In this document: positions 34,301-43,144 of the stretch, piece by piece | How the letters are laid out: each line of letters begins with the position of its first letter | How positions within the stretch are numbered: the first letter of the stretch is position 1 | Source of the DNA: DAOPZC01 sp035353175 | Lineage (GTDB): Bacteria; Verrucomicrobiota; Kiritimatiellia; RFP12; UBA1067 | NCBI GenBank assembly: GCA_035353175.1 | Contig: DAOPZC010000038.1 | Span: forward strand, 1-47,644 | Direction of reading: 5' to 3' | DNA length: 47,644 bases | The notes under the pieces: model-generated | What the model was told of the DNA's origin: nothing | The model's database searches: none | What the model saw: the letters and a program-made list of their open reading frames with translations, nothing else | Position numbers and translations under genes: made by a program

Positions 34301-34619
34301 TCCGCAGACGGTGCCCGTGGTCCAGCAACTTCCGCAGCAGGCACACGTAAGCGTCCGGCTGATCGGGGGGCGGTTTAAGGCCTTCCATCCGGATGGTAGC
34401 GGCGGTCGCGGCGCGTTTGGCGCCATCGGTCGCCGCGGCGCAAAGGTGCTCGACGGTCTTGTCGAAGATTTCGCCGGCGGCTTTTCTGGAAAAGGTGAGC
34501 GCGCAGATCCGATCGGGATCTATGCCGGCGGCCATCAGGCCGAGATAGCGGTGGGTCAGCCGGTAGGTTTTGCCGGTGCCGGCCGAGGCGGAAATGGATC
34601 GGTTGCTGAAAGGGGTCAT
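31338..34619 (-). CDS. addA: AddA-type helicase-nuclease (double-strand break repair)
   Basis: A 1093-residue RecB/UvrD-type subunit that unwinds and resects DNA ends with its partner AddB. Helicase motifs in order: Walker A ISASAGTGKTYRL near residue 8, Walker B HWLLDEFQDTSDAQW near 390, VGDVKQSIYGWRGGNY, TIRVMTVHQAKGLGFD and VLYVALTRAQQALY. The C-terminal PD-(D/E)XK nuclease has FGSAIHRFF, LMSGRFDRLV and ATIIDFKSNR, so the catalytic Asp, Asp and Lys are present. The ATG at 34619 overlaps the addB stop (ATGA), which decides the start. It is the second gene of addB-addA. Confidence 0.92.
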   Translation of the reverse strand: MTPFSNRSISASAGTGKTYRLTHRYLGLMAAGIDPDRICALTFSRKAAGEIFDKTVEHLCAAATDGAKRAATAATIRMEGLKPPPDQPDAYVCLLRKLLDHGHRLRIGTLDSFILGVVRAFPMELGIPPDTRPMDGEGGEALAARHAILARLFDPSYRTDTDGSRALLTELRQARFGLETKALLAVLDSLIRDYYGFYRQHGSKNWQWGDPKRVWKPAERWWEDAGAHAALPEDLKAQLMTAFGEGKQQEKLAESCADIAAAALGHAADKPWPKMSEKVLSQLLLCAAQNASPIIAYYKKEYAVPDSVWPALRSALCNLIAVEVRRSTEQTQGLRNVLDRYDALYAAAQSTEGRFTFDDLTSLLGAEGRPPSRTPAAPDRLYIDYRLDGKLDHWLLDEFQDTSDAQWGALANLVDEVVQDPNQSRSFFYVGDVKQSIYGWRGGNYRLFSKILAQYRALGQRAIQAESINECHRSLPAIIETVNQVFDGLSTWVPGQGEEKGPRREAIDAFTRFWKKHESARRGEGAGFASLLEYTPQKASTGAEAGDDADDEGADDPAEFEAVAKILEHVRPTRNGLTTAVLVRSNSAGRACVDALRRRLPDMPCVHEGKGGITDSPVVTLLLALVRYAAHPGDTAALRHLQMSPLAGHPEISDHTALPEAILTALNARGFADTLREWGNRLAGLDAFSRQRLREMLAAAEQFDARGVCDPDAFADHIEAYQVKSNAAAGTIRVMTVHQAKGLGFDLVIVPFAANAKSFGSPGDPTLLADENWILEPPCNQALEAADGAPLRALEAARADANFAQLCVLYVALTRAQQALYMVIPQKGKTSKTIREADLLQARLAAGTDPSESAVGLTQLFAVGDAEWFTHPVKCGAGTQAVAPAPVNVAYAAGIVRREPSKEHAEGRELPAHWLFKAESGDVRAFGSAIHRFFQKIEWVEDADIERIVAEWRLESAETPALLADVERQFRNCLANDAVRQWLAKPTRAAHAEVWREAPFELALNVEGEKQLMSGRFDRLVVERDVSGHPVRATIIDFKSNRITSEKELQEAADGYSAQMTYYATAAARLLAISAAQITTVLLFTRSGKTWPR

Positions 34620-37450
34620 GGGGTCGACCTCCACGGCGAAGCGGGGGGGACGAAAGTCTTCACGGGATCGCCGAGCAGCAGACCTGCGAAATCGGCGTTG
34701 GCGTTTGCCTTGAGTTTGCCCGGCGGCCAAAATGCGCCCGCCTTGATTTTGGCGACGATCTCCTTCGCACACGTCATGGCGGAGGCATGCAGATCATCCG
34801 TGTAGTTCGCCCAAATCCGAAAGCCCGTTTCGCCCAGCGCGCTGGGCAGGCAGATGTACCCGAGCTGCACCGACGGGCCATATTCCTCCTGAACGAACTC
34901 GCGGTAGAGCGGCAGCTGCAGGTCGGCCCAGCGCTTGTCGGACCTGCCGCCGCCGAGCAGATCCTTCGAAACCGTGACTCCGGCCAGGAAGTCGTTCTCC
35001 TCCCGCAGGGGGGCGAGGTGCGCGTCCTTGGGCTCTTTAGCCTTATCGGAGGTCTTATAGTCGAGCACGCACACCGCGCCGGTCCGCGCGTTCCGGTCGA
35101 TGCGGTCGATGCGGCCTTTGACGGTCAGCCCTCCGATTACGCACATCTGTTCGGTTTCGTTCCTGACGATTTCCCAGCCCTGCGTGTGCCACTCGACCTG
35201 TTTTTGCGCGAAGGCCCCCAGCCGGCGGACGGCGCTGTCCACGGCCAGATCGACGCCCAGCCAAGGCGTGGCCCCGTAGCGTTCCCGTGCGCGGGCGCGA
35301 AGTCGCTCGTCCAGCCGCCGCGCCAACATGTTCGCGTCGCCGCAACTCCAGAGTTCCTTGTCGCTGGCCATCTCGTCCAGCACGTCATGGACCAGGGTCC
35401 CGAAGGCGCGCGCGTCAGGTTCGCGTGCGCGGTCATCCAGCGGCTCCATGTCGAGCACGTGCTTCAGGTAGAACCGCAGCGGGCAGGCGAGGTAGTCGCG
35501 GAAAATCGTCGGGCTCAACTCGTGAGAACGCCGCTGGTTGAGGCACGCAGGCTGCACCCGCGCCGGATCGAGCTGGAAACCCACGGTGAAGGCCGCGGCC
35601 GCTTGGGAAGGAGGCGGTTCGCCGAAAAGCAGGCGGGCGCGGTTGACGAGTTCCGAGTCGGGACAACGGAAGAGCAGGCGCGACGGCCGCAACGGATCGC
35701 CGGCGGCGGACGTTTTCCCCGTCAGCAGAATCACCCGCCCTTCGGCGCGGCGCTGGGCGAGCAGGGCCGAAAGCACATAGGCGTCGCGCGCGACGCGCTG
35801 CCGGTCGTCGCGAAGGTCGAGCTGACGCCGCAGCGTGTCGGGCAAAAAGAGGTCTCCGACGTGGCTGTCGGGCACGTACCCCTCGTTGACCCCAGCCACG
35901 AAGAGCAGCGGCGCGGGATTCCACGCCAACTCCAGCCAGCCTTCAAGGTCGAGGCGTTCATCGCGTCGCTCGGATTTGACGCTGCCCTCCCGCAGCCTCG
36001 CCAGCAGCGCCTCCGCCGCGTGGTCCCCGGCGTTTCCCGCGCTCGCGGCGGCTTCGAGTTCGCGCAGCCCCGCGTCGAACGCGGAGACGGACTGCTGGAA
36101 TGCGTCGTCTTCGGGATCGTGAGGTCTGAGGGTGCGCTTCGCATAAATTTCCTGCAAGACGCTGCGCAGGGCGGCGGCAAGGTCGCTGTGACGCAACGAT
36201 CCCTGCCACAGGCGCAGCCGGCTTAAGGCTTCGGCCAGCGGCTGCTGCGCGGGCGGCGTGCCGTGCGACACCATATCGTCCAGCGTGACGGGCAAGTGCT
36301 CCGTCTGGAATCGGTCCAGTTGGCGGAGCAGGTCCGCACCCCCGCCGAACGACGCCAGCACGTCCGGGTGCCGCAGCAGGGCGGACACCTCCGCGTAGCC
36401 GGGCCGGTCGCGCAGAGCCAGCAGCTCCTGTACGAGCCGGAAGAGCGCGGTTTCGGAGAGCGGCCTGTTCTGGGGATCGAAGGCGGAAAGGCCCATTGCG
36501 GCGAATGCGCGCTGGAGCGGGGCGACGGCCTCGCGGTCCGGGACGCCGATGGCAAGCTGTGGACGCGCTGCGGACACCGACGCTATTTCTCCCAAGCTGG
36601 ACTCAACGGCTTTGGCGATGCGGGTAGCCAAATCGTCGGGCGAGGCTTCGAGCCACAGGTCTTCGGCGCGCAGCGCGATCTCGCGTGTTTGCCAGGCATC
36701 GGGCAAGGGACGGCCCTGCTCATCGAAGGCGGCGGCTTCGCTTTCGGGAGCGGCAATCAGAAGGTCAACGTCGATTCCGGCTTCCGCCCACCGTCCGAGC
36801 AGCATCATGAAGAGTTTCGGCGGATCTGGCACGGCGGCCACGACGACCCTGCGGACTTCCCGAGGCAGACCGCCTCGGCGAACGTGTTCGAGCATAACGT
36901 CGATCGCATCGCGCACGTGCCAGGACGCGAGTTGCGTCCTGTACCGACTTTCAAGTTGCGCCATGTCGGACCATCGGTCGGCTTCCTCAAACTCGATCCC
37001 CCGGCTGGCGACTTCCGCGATGGTGAGCCCGCCGTCGGCCAGCTCCTGGCGCAGCTCTTGGAGACGGCGGGCTAGCTGTAGCGCCCAGGACGTGCCGGAA
37101 GGGCGGTCCGTCCGGGCCCCCAGAAACACGGTAAATTCGCCGCACTTGACGGTTTTCAGGACGGCGGCCCAGGCCAGCAGGCTTTGAAGGGCGGTCGCGA
37201 TGCCGGCGCATTGAGGTGGCTTCAACAGCACGGGCGGGGTGACGATTTCGGGACCCAGCAGGGCCGCTCCGCGCGCGTCGGCGGCCAAAGGCAAGGCGGC
37301 GCGCAAACGCCAGCTGGACTGACGCGTCGGCACGACGGCCACGGTGTCGCGCAAATCCAGCATCCCTGCGCCTGATCCGGCCAAGAGATGCTCTGGCACG
37401 GTCTCGCAAAGCGGCCGGTTCCACCCCAGGAACACTCTTCTTAACGCCAT
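34616..37450 (-). CDS. addB: AddB-type nuclease subunit
   Basis: A 944-residue partner of AddA. No Walker A is visible in the N-terminus, which reads LGWNRPLCETVPEHLL, so the helicase fold is probably inactive as in RexB-like proteins. The C-terminal RecB-type nuclease is intact: FRDYLACPLRFYLKHVL, FGTLVHDVLDEM, VKGRIDRIDRN and VCVLDYKTSDKAK. Around residues 530-600 is the helicase-like WNPAPLLFVAGVNEGYVP region. The ATG at 37450 with GGGGTGAGAA before it is preferred to GTG at 37459. AddB and AddA together process double-strand breaks for recombination. Confidence 0.9.
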   Translation of the reverse strand: MALRRVFLGWNRPLCETVPEHLLAGSGAGMLDLRDTVAVVPTRQSSWRLRAALPLAADARGAALLGPEIVTPPVLLKPPQCAGIATALQSLLAWAAVLKTVKCGEFTVFLGARTDRPSGTSWALQLARRLQELRQELADGGLTIAEVASRGIEFEEADRWSDMAQLESRYRTQLASWHVRDAIDVMLEHVRRGGLPREVRRVVVAAVPDPPKLFMMLLGRWAEAGIDVDLLIAAPESEAAAFDEQGRPLPDAWQTREIALRAEDLWLEASPDDLATRIAKAVESSLGEIASVSAARPQLAIGVPDREAVAPLQRAFAAMGLSAFDPQNRPLSETALFRLVQELLALRDRPGYAEVSALLRHPDVLASFGGGADLLRQLDRFQTEHLPVTLDDMVSHGTPPAQQPLAEALSRLRLWQGSLRHSDLAAALRSVLQEIYAKRTLRPHDPEDDAFQQSVSAFDAGLRELEAAASAGNAGDHAAEALLARLREGSVKSERRDERLDLEGWLELAWNPAPLLFVAGVNEGYVPDSHVGDLFLPDTLRRQLDLRDDRQRVARDAYVLSALLAQRRAEGRVILLTGKTSAAGDPLRPSRLLFRCPDSELVNRARLLFGEPPPSQAAAAFTVGFQLDPARVQPACLNQRRSHELSPTIFRDYLACPLRFYLKHVLDMEPLDDRAREPDARAFGTLVHDVLDEMASDKELWSCGDANMLARRLDERLRARARERYGATPWLGVDLAVDSAVRRLGAFAQKQVEWHTQGWEIVRNETEQMCVIGGLTVKGRIDRIDRNARTGAVCVLDYKTSDKAKEPKDAHLAPLREENDFLAGVTVSKDLLGGGRSDKRWADLQLPLYREFVQEEYGPSVQLGYICLPSALGETGFRIWANYTDDLHASAMTCAKEIVAKIKAGAFWPPGKLKANANADFAGLLLGDPVKTFVPPASPWRSTP

Positions 37451-37846
37451 ATTTCTCACCCCGCTAGCCGTCCGCCCCCATCCGATCTTGTCCTAAGCGA
37501 AGGGCTTCTCCCAAAGCGCGCACGCCATCGACAGAAAGACTGCCTCTGTCTCGTGGCTCGGATAACCAAAACCAATCACAAAGCAGTGTACACTTTTGCG
37601 CCAGCGTGCGACATCGAAAATGCTGCGTGGCGAAGTGGGGCATCCTTGTGCAAATAATTAGAAAAGTGTGCGTATCAACTTGTAAAACTAACAATATTTA
37701 AAGTAACTTAAAATATTTTCACGCCTGAGATTTTGGATATCAGATAATCTTTTAATTCGTCATCCGAAATGGATGCGTTCATGTTATGAAAAATTTCGCT
37801 TGATGGCTGCAGGACTATTATTTGCGCAGTAATTCGTTCACCGTCG
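37451..37846. other. AT-rich gap between addB and the glycyl radical enzyme gene
   Basis: The part from about 37660 to 37830 is clearly richer in A and T than its surroundings. No full gene was found. On the minus strand a frame in 37706-37858 reads through, overlapping the end of the glycyl radical gene, and closes with DELKDYLISKISGVKIF and TAA. It has the look of the C-terminal tail of an AMP-forming ligase, and may be a relic. A palindrome (CGTCAGG/CCTGACG, 37845-37861) overlaps the stop of the glycyl radical enzyme gene, without a T run. No promoter for addB was clear. Confidence 0.4.
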
Positions 37847-39973
37847 TCAGGATGCCTGACGTGCGATCCTTTCCACAACGAGTTTCCGGAAATCGGGCGA
37901 GAGGTTGGCGAAATAAGCCGTGAAGCCGGTCACGCGGACAATCAGATCGGGATATGCCTCGGGGTTCCGGCTCGCCGCCAGAATTTGTTGTTCGTCAACG
38001 ACGTTGATGTTCATGAGCGTTCCGCCCAGCGCGAAATGCGATCGGATCAGCGCTTTCAGGCAGGTCTCCGCCTGCGCATTGTCCAGAGTCCCGAAGTCGA
38101 CTTCCAATTGCAGCGGCGCGGTGTTGCCGTATCCCGGCTGCACGGACGCCACCGCTGCGGCCATCGCCGTGACTGCACCGTCGCGCCGGAAACCGACGCT
38201 GGGATTCGCGCCCTGCGAGATCGGCTCGCCCGCATGCCTGCCATTCGGCAACGCGCCTACACTTTTGCCGAGCCGCACCGTGTCCGCCCAAGAGAAGAGT
38301 CCCGGAATCAAGACAATCGGTTTGACGAACGGAATATTCTTTGCCTCTGCTCGAACCATGTCGGAAAAGTCTTTCGCAATCCGCTGCGCCCATGCGTCGC
38401 CGCGCTCGGAATTTCCATACTTGTCTGACAGCGCTAAAAGATTTTGAACCTGCGGAGCGTCTTTAAAGTCGGCCTCCGTCGCACGGAATATAGCGACGAA
38501 GGTCAATAGTCTCTCGCGCTCGACCCGTTGCTCCAGCGCGGTAAACGCATCGGCCACAGTCGCCAGCGCCGCACCGTCGATCGCGAGGTTGTAATACTGC
38601 GCGCCGCCGTGTGAGGCGTCCAACCCCGTTTCGATCGGTCCGACCGACAGCAGGTTCAGCAAAAGCTCCGGCTCGTTCTCCCACTGGTGCGCCAGATGGA
38701 ACGCGATTCCCTGCCTCGTCACCTGAACGGCTTTTTTCAGGTGTTCCGCAAACACCTGGTACAGCGCTTCCGTGGATTCGCACTGCGCCGTTTTCCAGGC
38801 GACCTCGAACACCTTGGCGAAGTTCACCTTCACCAGATCGTTCATGCAGTACTCCAGCCCCGGAAGACTCATCCAATTGCATCCCAGCGCGATCCGCTTC
38901 CGAGCCAATTCAACGGGGTAGCCGTTCTTGACGAAGCCGTTGCACAAGGCGGCGTCGCCGGAAAAGCGCGGAAAGGATTGTCGTTCTTCCACCAGGCAGC
39001 GCACGCCTTCGTCGAATAATTCTTCCGGCAGGCCGTCATGGACGCGGATGGTGACATTGCACGTGCTTTTCAGCAGCCGCGCCGCCTGAAGAATCAGATA
39101 CGACAGCGCGGAGGTCTGATCCGTTCCGTTTTCGTCGGGTCCGCCGATCTGATAATAATGAGGATCGTTGAGCAACAGACAGAAGAGATAAAACACTGCG
39201 TCTTCATCGTCGATCAGTCCATCGGCCTTATCCTTTTCATAGTACGGCCACAGAAGGGCATCCAATTGTCCGCCGGCGCCGTCGCGGTTATAGGTGCGAG
39301 AGGCGATGTTGAACCACGCGATCCATTGGCACGCTTCGCGCATCGTTTGAGGAGGGTGCTCAATCAAACGGTCGTTGATCCGCGCCAGCTCTGTCAGCCC
39401 TTTTTCTTTCGCCTCTTGCGCCGTACGCCGTATCAGATCCTGCACGCCCAGAATCGCATCCTCTTCGGCCAGATAGAGGTCTTGGCTTTCTTGATTCGAG
39501 GTCGGCGTTGCTGCGCGTCTCGCGCGCACTTTGGACAAGAGCCCGCCCCAGCCGAGCTTCAGTCCGATGGCGTAATCCGGCGCGAAATGCGCATCTTTCC
39601 CAATTCCGGGCGTTATGTCGTACAGAATCTGCGCCGGACGCAGATGGCTGTAATCAAACCCGAAAGGCGACAGCTCCAGCCGGTAGTTCGTACGCATACG
39701 CGACATCATGAACATCCAGCGGCCGGCCAGCGCATCGTCCGGATCGACGTAAACCGGGTGATTTGCCATCAGATAGCGGAAGTTCGTTCCCCACGCCCGC
39801 ACGCCGTGAAATGAGCCGTTGGCGTCGCGGCATGGCAGGGTCAGTCTCAGCGACTCCGGGGGCAACACCCAGCCGTAGTCGTCTTCGTCCATCGCGCCCA
39901 GGCGACGGCGCTTGTCCTCCGTCTGCTGAAGCTTCGTTTCGCGCAAGCGCCGAATCTGTTCCGAATATCTCAT
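37847..39973 (-). CDS. Glycyl radical enzyme of unassigned type
   Basis: A 708-residue member of the pyruvate formate-lyase/glycerol dehydratase superfamily. The C-terminal radical loop is VRVTGFTAYFANLSP with Gly683. The barrel cysteine is Cys365 in IALGCNWMSLPG. Many eliminating members carry GCxE at this point, where Glu acts as base; here Asn and Trp follow. Length is about 80-100 residues below the usual 780-810. Other landmarks are WIAWFNIASRTYNRDGAGGQ and SPSVG-like NPSVGFRRDGAVTAM. It is last in an operon with its activase, an MFS transporter and three oxidoreductases. The ATG overlaps the activase stop. The substrate is unknown; decarboxylase, C-C lyase or dehydratase chemistry are possible. 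Confidence 0.88.
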   Translation of the reverse strand: MRYSEQIRRLRETKLQQTEDKRRRLGAMDEDDYGWVLPPESLRLTLPCRDANGSFHGVRAWGTNFRYLMANHPVYVDPDDALAGRWMFMMSRMRTNYRLELSPFGFDYSHLRPAQILYDITPGIGKDAHFAPDYAIGLKLGWGGLLSKVRARRAATPTSNQESQDLYLAEEDAILGVQDLIRRTAQEAKEKGLTELARINDRLIEHPPQTMREACQWIAWFNIASRTYNRDGAGGQLDALLWPYYEKDKADGLIDDEDAVFYLFCLLLNDPHYYQIGGPDENGTDQTSALSYLILQAARLLKSTCNVTIRVHDGLPEELFDEGVRCLVEERQSFPRFSGDAALCNGFVKNGYPVELARKRIALGCNWMSLPGLEYCMNDLVKVNFAKVFEVAWKTAQCESTEALYQVFAEHLKKAVQVTRQGIAFHLAHQWENEPELLLNLLSVGPIETGLDASHGGAQYYNLAIDGAALATVADAFTALEQRVERERLLTFVAIFRATEADFKDAPQVQNLLALSDKYGNSERGDAWAQRIAKDFSDMVRAEAKNIPFVKPIVLIPGLFSWADTVRLGKSVGALPNGRHAGEPISQGANPSVGFRRDGAVTAMAAAVASVQPGYGNTAPLQLEVDFGTLDNAQAETCLKALIRSHFALGGTLMNINVVDEQQILAASRNPEAYPDLIVRVTGFTAYFANLSPDFRKLVVERIARQAS

Positions 39974-40803
39974 ACCTTTTTCCCATCCACATAAAGCGGG
40001 ATATCCGCGTCACGCACTTTCCGGCACAGATGCATTATACGCTCATCCGAAGGCGCGTGGAACGCCGGAGACGCCCCCCCCAAAGCTTTGACCTTCTCCT
40101 GCCCCAGCGGCTGATAGCGCAGCAGCTCGTAGTACTTCAGCGTTTTCAGAGGCTTCAGGACCTCAATCGTCTGCTCCATGTTCGCGTCATCGTCGTTTAT
40201 CCCCGCCACCAGCGGCGTGCGGACGATAACCGGGAGTCGCGTCGTCTGCAACGCGGCGAAATTATTCAGGATCAGGCCGTTGGACACCCCGGTCGCGAGA
40301 CGGTGGCGCTCCGGATCCGCCAATTTCAGGTCAGCCATCAGCACCGTCAAGAACGGCAGCACGGTTTTTAACACACCTGCCGGATAATTCAAGCTCGTCT
40401 CGATGGCCGCGGGGATGGCTTCCGCCCGGCACTGTTCCAGCAAGGCCAGGAGAAACTCAGGCTGGCAGCAGGGCTCGCCGCCGGAGAACGTCACGCCGCC
40501 CTCCGGCGAATAAAACGACCGGTCTTTCCGGATGGCGGCCATGACCTCTTCGGCCGTTCGCTCAGTGGACGAAAGGCTGCGCGCGCCGAACCGGCACCGA
40601 TCCGCACGCTCCGCCGAACCGCCACACGCCCCGCAGCCCATGCACCGGTCAGGATAAAACAGCGGAACGGGGTGCGCGCTCCACGTCTCGGGATTGTGAC
40701 ACCACGAGCAACGCAGCGAGCATCCCTGCAGAAACACGACCGTGCGGATGCCGGGACCGTCGTGAAAAGAGCCCCGCACGATATCCGTCACCCAACCTTT
40801 CAC
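39970..40803 (-). CDS. Glycyl radical enzyme activase (radical SAM)
   Basis: Installs the glycyl radical on the adjacent enzyme. The 277-residue protein opens DIVRGSFHDGPGIRTVVFLQ and has the radical SAM triad CSLRCSWCHN at about residues 29-38. A short insert with CMGCGACG followed by a later Cys (near 55-72) can hold one auxiliary [4Fe-4S] cluster; activases of the two-cluster type have twice as many cysteines. VTFSGGEPCCQPEF gives the GGE motif, and MADLKLADPERH follows. Start is GTG at 40803, with GAGGAG upstream, 4 bases after the MFS stop. Its last codons overlap the start of the glycyl radical gene. Confidence 0.9.
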   Translation of the reverse strand: MKGWVTDIVRGSFHDGPGIRTVVFLQGCSLRCSWCHNPETWSAHPVPLFYPDRCMGCGACGGSAERADRCRFGARSLSSTERTAEEVMAAIRKDRSFYSPEGGVTFSGGEPCCQPEFLLALLEQCRAEAIPAAIETSLNYPAGVLKTVLPFLTVLMADLKLADPERHRLATGVSNGLILNNFAALQTTRLPVIVRTPLVAGINDDDANMEQTIEVLKPLKTLKYYELLRYQPLGQEKVKALGGASPAFHAPSDERIMHLCRKVRDADIPLYVDGKKV

Positions 40804-40807
40804 CCTT

Positions 40808-41992
40808 CTACTCCTCTACGGCCTTGGGGTCTTTTCCGCCGATCCCGAATAGGACGCAGGCCACGATGGCGATCATCGCGCCCCAGCCCCAGATTTTCGC
40901 CCAGTCATGCATGTTGCCGGCCGCACCCCGATACGAATCGCCGACGAAGCCCGCGACATGCGCGCCGAGGAACATGCCCACCCCAAAAATCAGCATCGAA
41001 ATGAAGCTCTGCGCGCGCGCGCTCATGGCCGGCGGGACCAGCCGCGCCGCATAAATGGAAGCGCCTGTGACGACCAAGCCGTAAGAAAGGCCATGGAGCA
41101 GAAGCCCCGCGATCACGGCGGAGCCATTCATGCTCCCGAACGCGAAGAAGCGCGCCGCCCAGACGGCCATGCCGATCATCAGAACCCTCTTCAGCCCGAT
41201 CTTGGCAATGAACCAGGGCAGAATGATCATCGTCAGCAATTCTGAAATCTGGCAAAGGGTCATCAGCGCGGTCGGCTTCGGCATATGGATTTCTGCCAGA
41301 AAAGCGTTGGTCCATGTCGTATAGAAGGTTTTGGAGATCGTGACCAGCGGGATCGACACGGCAAACACAAGAAAGGCGGGGTCCTTCAGGAGCTTGACGG
41401 CAGTGAGGCCGAAAATGTCCCGCCCCGTCTTGCCCGCGCCCTTCGGCGGCGTGTGCGGCAGCGTCAGGCAATATAGGGCCAGCACCGCTTCGGCACCGGC
41501 CGCCAGATAAAAGAACGCGCCGTCTTTCTCGCCGAAAAAGAACCCGACGACCAGCCCGGCGACGATCCACCCCATCGTGCCCCCGATCATGAACCACGAG
41601 AAGCGCTCCGACTTGTCGATGTGTCGGAAGACGAGGTTATTGCACAAGGGCAAGGTCGGCATGTAACAGAGGGCATCGATGACGATCAATGTCATGAGCA
41701 GCGGGAACGTCGTCATGTGCGGCGCGAGGCAGAGGCAGGCCGCCCCCACCCCGTGCAGCGCCGCAAGAAGACGTTCCGTGGCAAAAAAGCGGTCCGCCAC
41801 ATAACCGAGGAACAAAGGCGAAATTAGCGCGCCCATCGCGGACGCGCCGCAGATCCAACCGATCTGCGCGCCGGTGAACGCGAGCGTCGAGTTCATGTAG
41901 CTGCTGATCGGAACGATCCATGCGCCCCAGATAAAGAACTCCAAGAACATCAACGCCAGCAGCCGCAGATATTTGACTGGGGTGTTTGACAT
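40808..41992 (-). CDS. MFS transporter, nucleoside:H+ symporter-like
   Basis: A 394-residue protein with twelve hydrophobic helices and the layout of NupG-type proton symporters: LRLLALMFLEFFIWGAWIVP at the start, then FTGAQIGWICGASAMGALIS and GYVADRFF with the conserved loop after helix 2. Relatives with this start carry nucleosides or sugars. It lies between the oxidoreductases and the activase, so it probably imports the substrate of the glycyl radical pathway. ATG at 41992 is chosen; an upstream ATG at 42022 overlaps the previous gene by 26 bases. Confidence 0.87.
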   Translation of the reverse strand: MSNTPVKYLRLLALMFLEFFIWGAWIVPISSYMNSTLAFTGAQIGWICGASAMGALISPLFLGYVADRFFATERLLAALHGVGAACLCLAPHMTTFPLLMTLIVIDALCYMPTLPLCNNLVFRHIDKSERFSWFMIGGTMGWIVAGLVVGFFFGEKDGAFFYLAAGAEAVLALYCLTLPHTPPKGAGKTGRDIFGLTAVKLLKDPAFLVFAVSIPLVTISKTFYTTWTNAFLAEIHMPKPTALMTLCQISELLTMIILPWFIAKIGLKRVLMIGMAVWAARFFAFGSMNGSAVIAGLLLHGLSYGLVVTGASIYAARLVPPAMSARAQSFISMLIFGVGMFLGAHVAGFVGDSYRGAAGNMHDWAKIWGWGAMIAIVACVLFGIGGKDPKAVEE

Positions 41993-41996
41993 ACGA

Positions 41997-43127
41997 TCAG
42001 CGCCCGGTTGTGTCGTTGACATTTTCCATCCGGCCGCTGGCCGCGGACCGCAGGCCCGCGTCGAATGCCGCCGTCATCTCGAGATTGAACGCCGCGCTCA
42101 GGGTTTCATGAACAGGTTCCCCCGTTTCAAGGTGATGGATGAACTCTTCGGCCAGCGTGGCGCGGCCCTCCGGCAGGGGATCGGGCTCAATGATCTCGAC
42201 CTCACGTCCGGCGCCCCGGGTGAGCTGCACAACCGGCTTCTCCCCGTAGATTTCGAAGGAAAGCGCGCCCGTCGAACCGAAGAGCATCAGGGGCCCGGCG
42301 GTGAGGAACGTTCTCCCCAAGGTTGTCCATGACCCCTGCGCCACCGCGATGGCGCTCGGGAAACGAACGACCATCACGCCGTTGTCATCCGCGTCGCACC
42401 AGCCGCTGTCCAGATTGGCCCGGATACCCTGTGCGGAGACGGCGCGCTCACCGGTATACCACCGGCCGTACATGACGCCATAGCAGCAAAGATCGATCGT
42501 CGCCCCGCCGCCGGCCGCCTGCTGGTGCAACCAGATCGAGGCGCGCTCCTTTTCCGTGAGCGGTTCGGCTGACTCGCTGACGCCTTTGTGAGACGCGCCC
42601 GGCCCGTACGGTCCGGAATGGCCCACGCGGTAATTGATCTCGACGAGCTTGCCGATGGCGCTGGCATCGATCAGCTCCTTGGCTTTACGCGCGTGGGGGA
42701 GCCAGGTGGCCGGCCAGTTGACAAGCAGTGTGGTGCCAGCCGTGCGGCAGGCCGTGACCATCCTCTGCGCGTCGGGGAGCGTAATGGCCATCGGCTTTTC
42801 CACGCAGACGTGGGCCCCCGCGCGCGCGCAGGCCTCGACCACATCGGGGTGCTGGCTGTTCTCGGCATTGATGGCCACGATGTCCAGCTCCTCTTTCACC
42901 AGCATCTCGTGGTAGTCCGCATAACATTTGGAGAGGCCCGCAAGCCGCATCACGTTCTTGCGGTTCCACTCTCGGGTATACGGCACGCTCCTCAACTCCG
43001 GACACAGCGGCACCGTGTCCGCGCACGCGACCATTTCCGCCTGCGGATGCGCGGCGAACATCGACGCCACATGGTTGATGTGCGGATGCGCAAAACCGAT
43101 GATTCCGACTCTGTATTTCTTGCCCAT
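41997..43127 (-). CDS. Gfo/Idh/MocA oxidoreductase 1
   Basis: A 376-residue NAD(P)-dependent oxidoreductase of the glucose-fructose oxidoreductase/inositol dehydrogenase family. The N-terminal Rossmann fold starts YRVGIIGFAHPHINHVASMF. VCVEKPMAITLPDAQ near residue 100 carries the conserved EKP motif that holds the catalytic lysine. The C-terminal half has GGGATIDLCCYGVMYGRWYT, a variant of the usual GGGxLxDxGxH. These enzymes oxidise or isomerise sugar hydroxyls. It follows oxidoreductase 2 by 17 bases and precedes the transporter in the same operon. Confidence 0.9.
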   Translation of the reverse strand: MGKKYRVGIIGFAHPHINHVASMFAAHPQAEMVACADTVPLCPELRSVPYTREWNRKNVMRLAGLSKCYADYHEMLVKEELDIVAINAENSQHPDVVEACARAGAHVCVEKPMAITLPDAQRMVTACRTAGTTLLVNWPATWLPHARKAKELIDASAIGKLVEINYRVGHSGPYGPGASHKGVSESAEPLTEKERASIWLHQQAAGGGATIDLCCYGVMYGRWYTGERAVSAQGIRANLDSGWCDADDNGVMVVRFPSAIAVAQGSWTTLGRTFLTAGPLMLFGSTGALSFEIYGEKPVVQLTRGAGREVEIIEPDPLPEGRATLAEEFIHHLETGEPVHETLSAAFNLEMTAAFDAGLRSAASGRMENVNDTTGR

Positions 43128-43144
43128 TTCAAATGTCCTCGTCG

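Noticed and set aside
37464..37694. 76-residue minus-strand frame upstream of addB
   Set aside because: Cysteine-rich random-looking sequence in a frame that ends just before the addB start, with no ribosome site or family resemblance.
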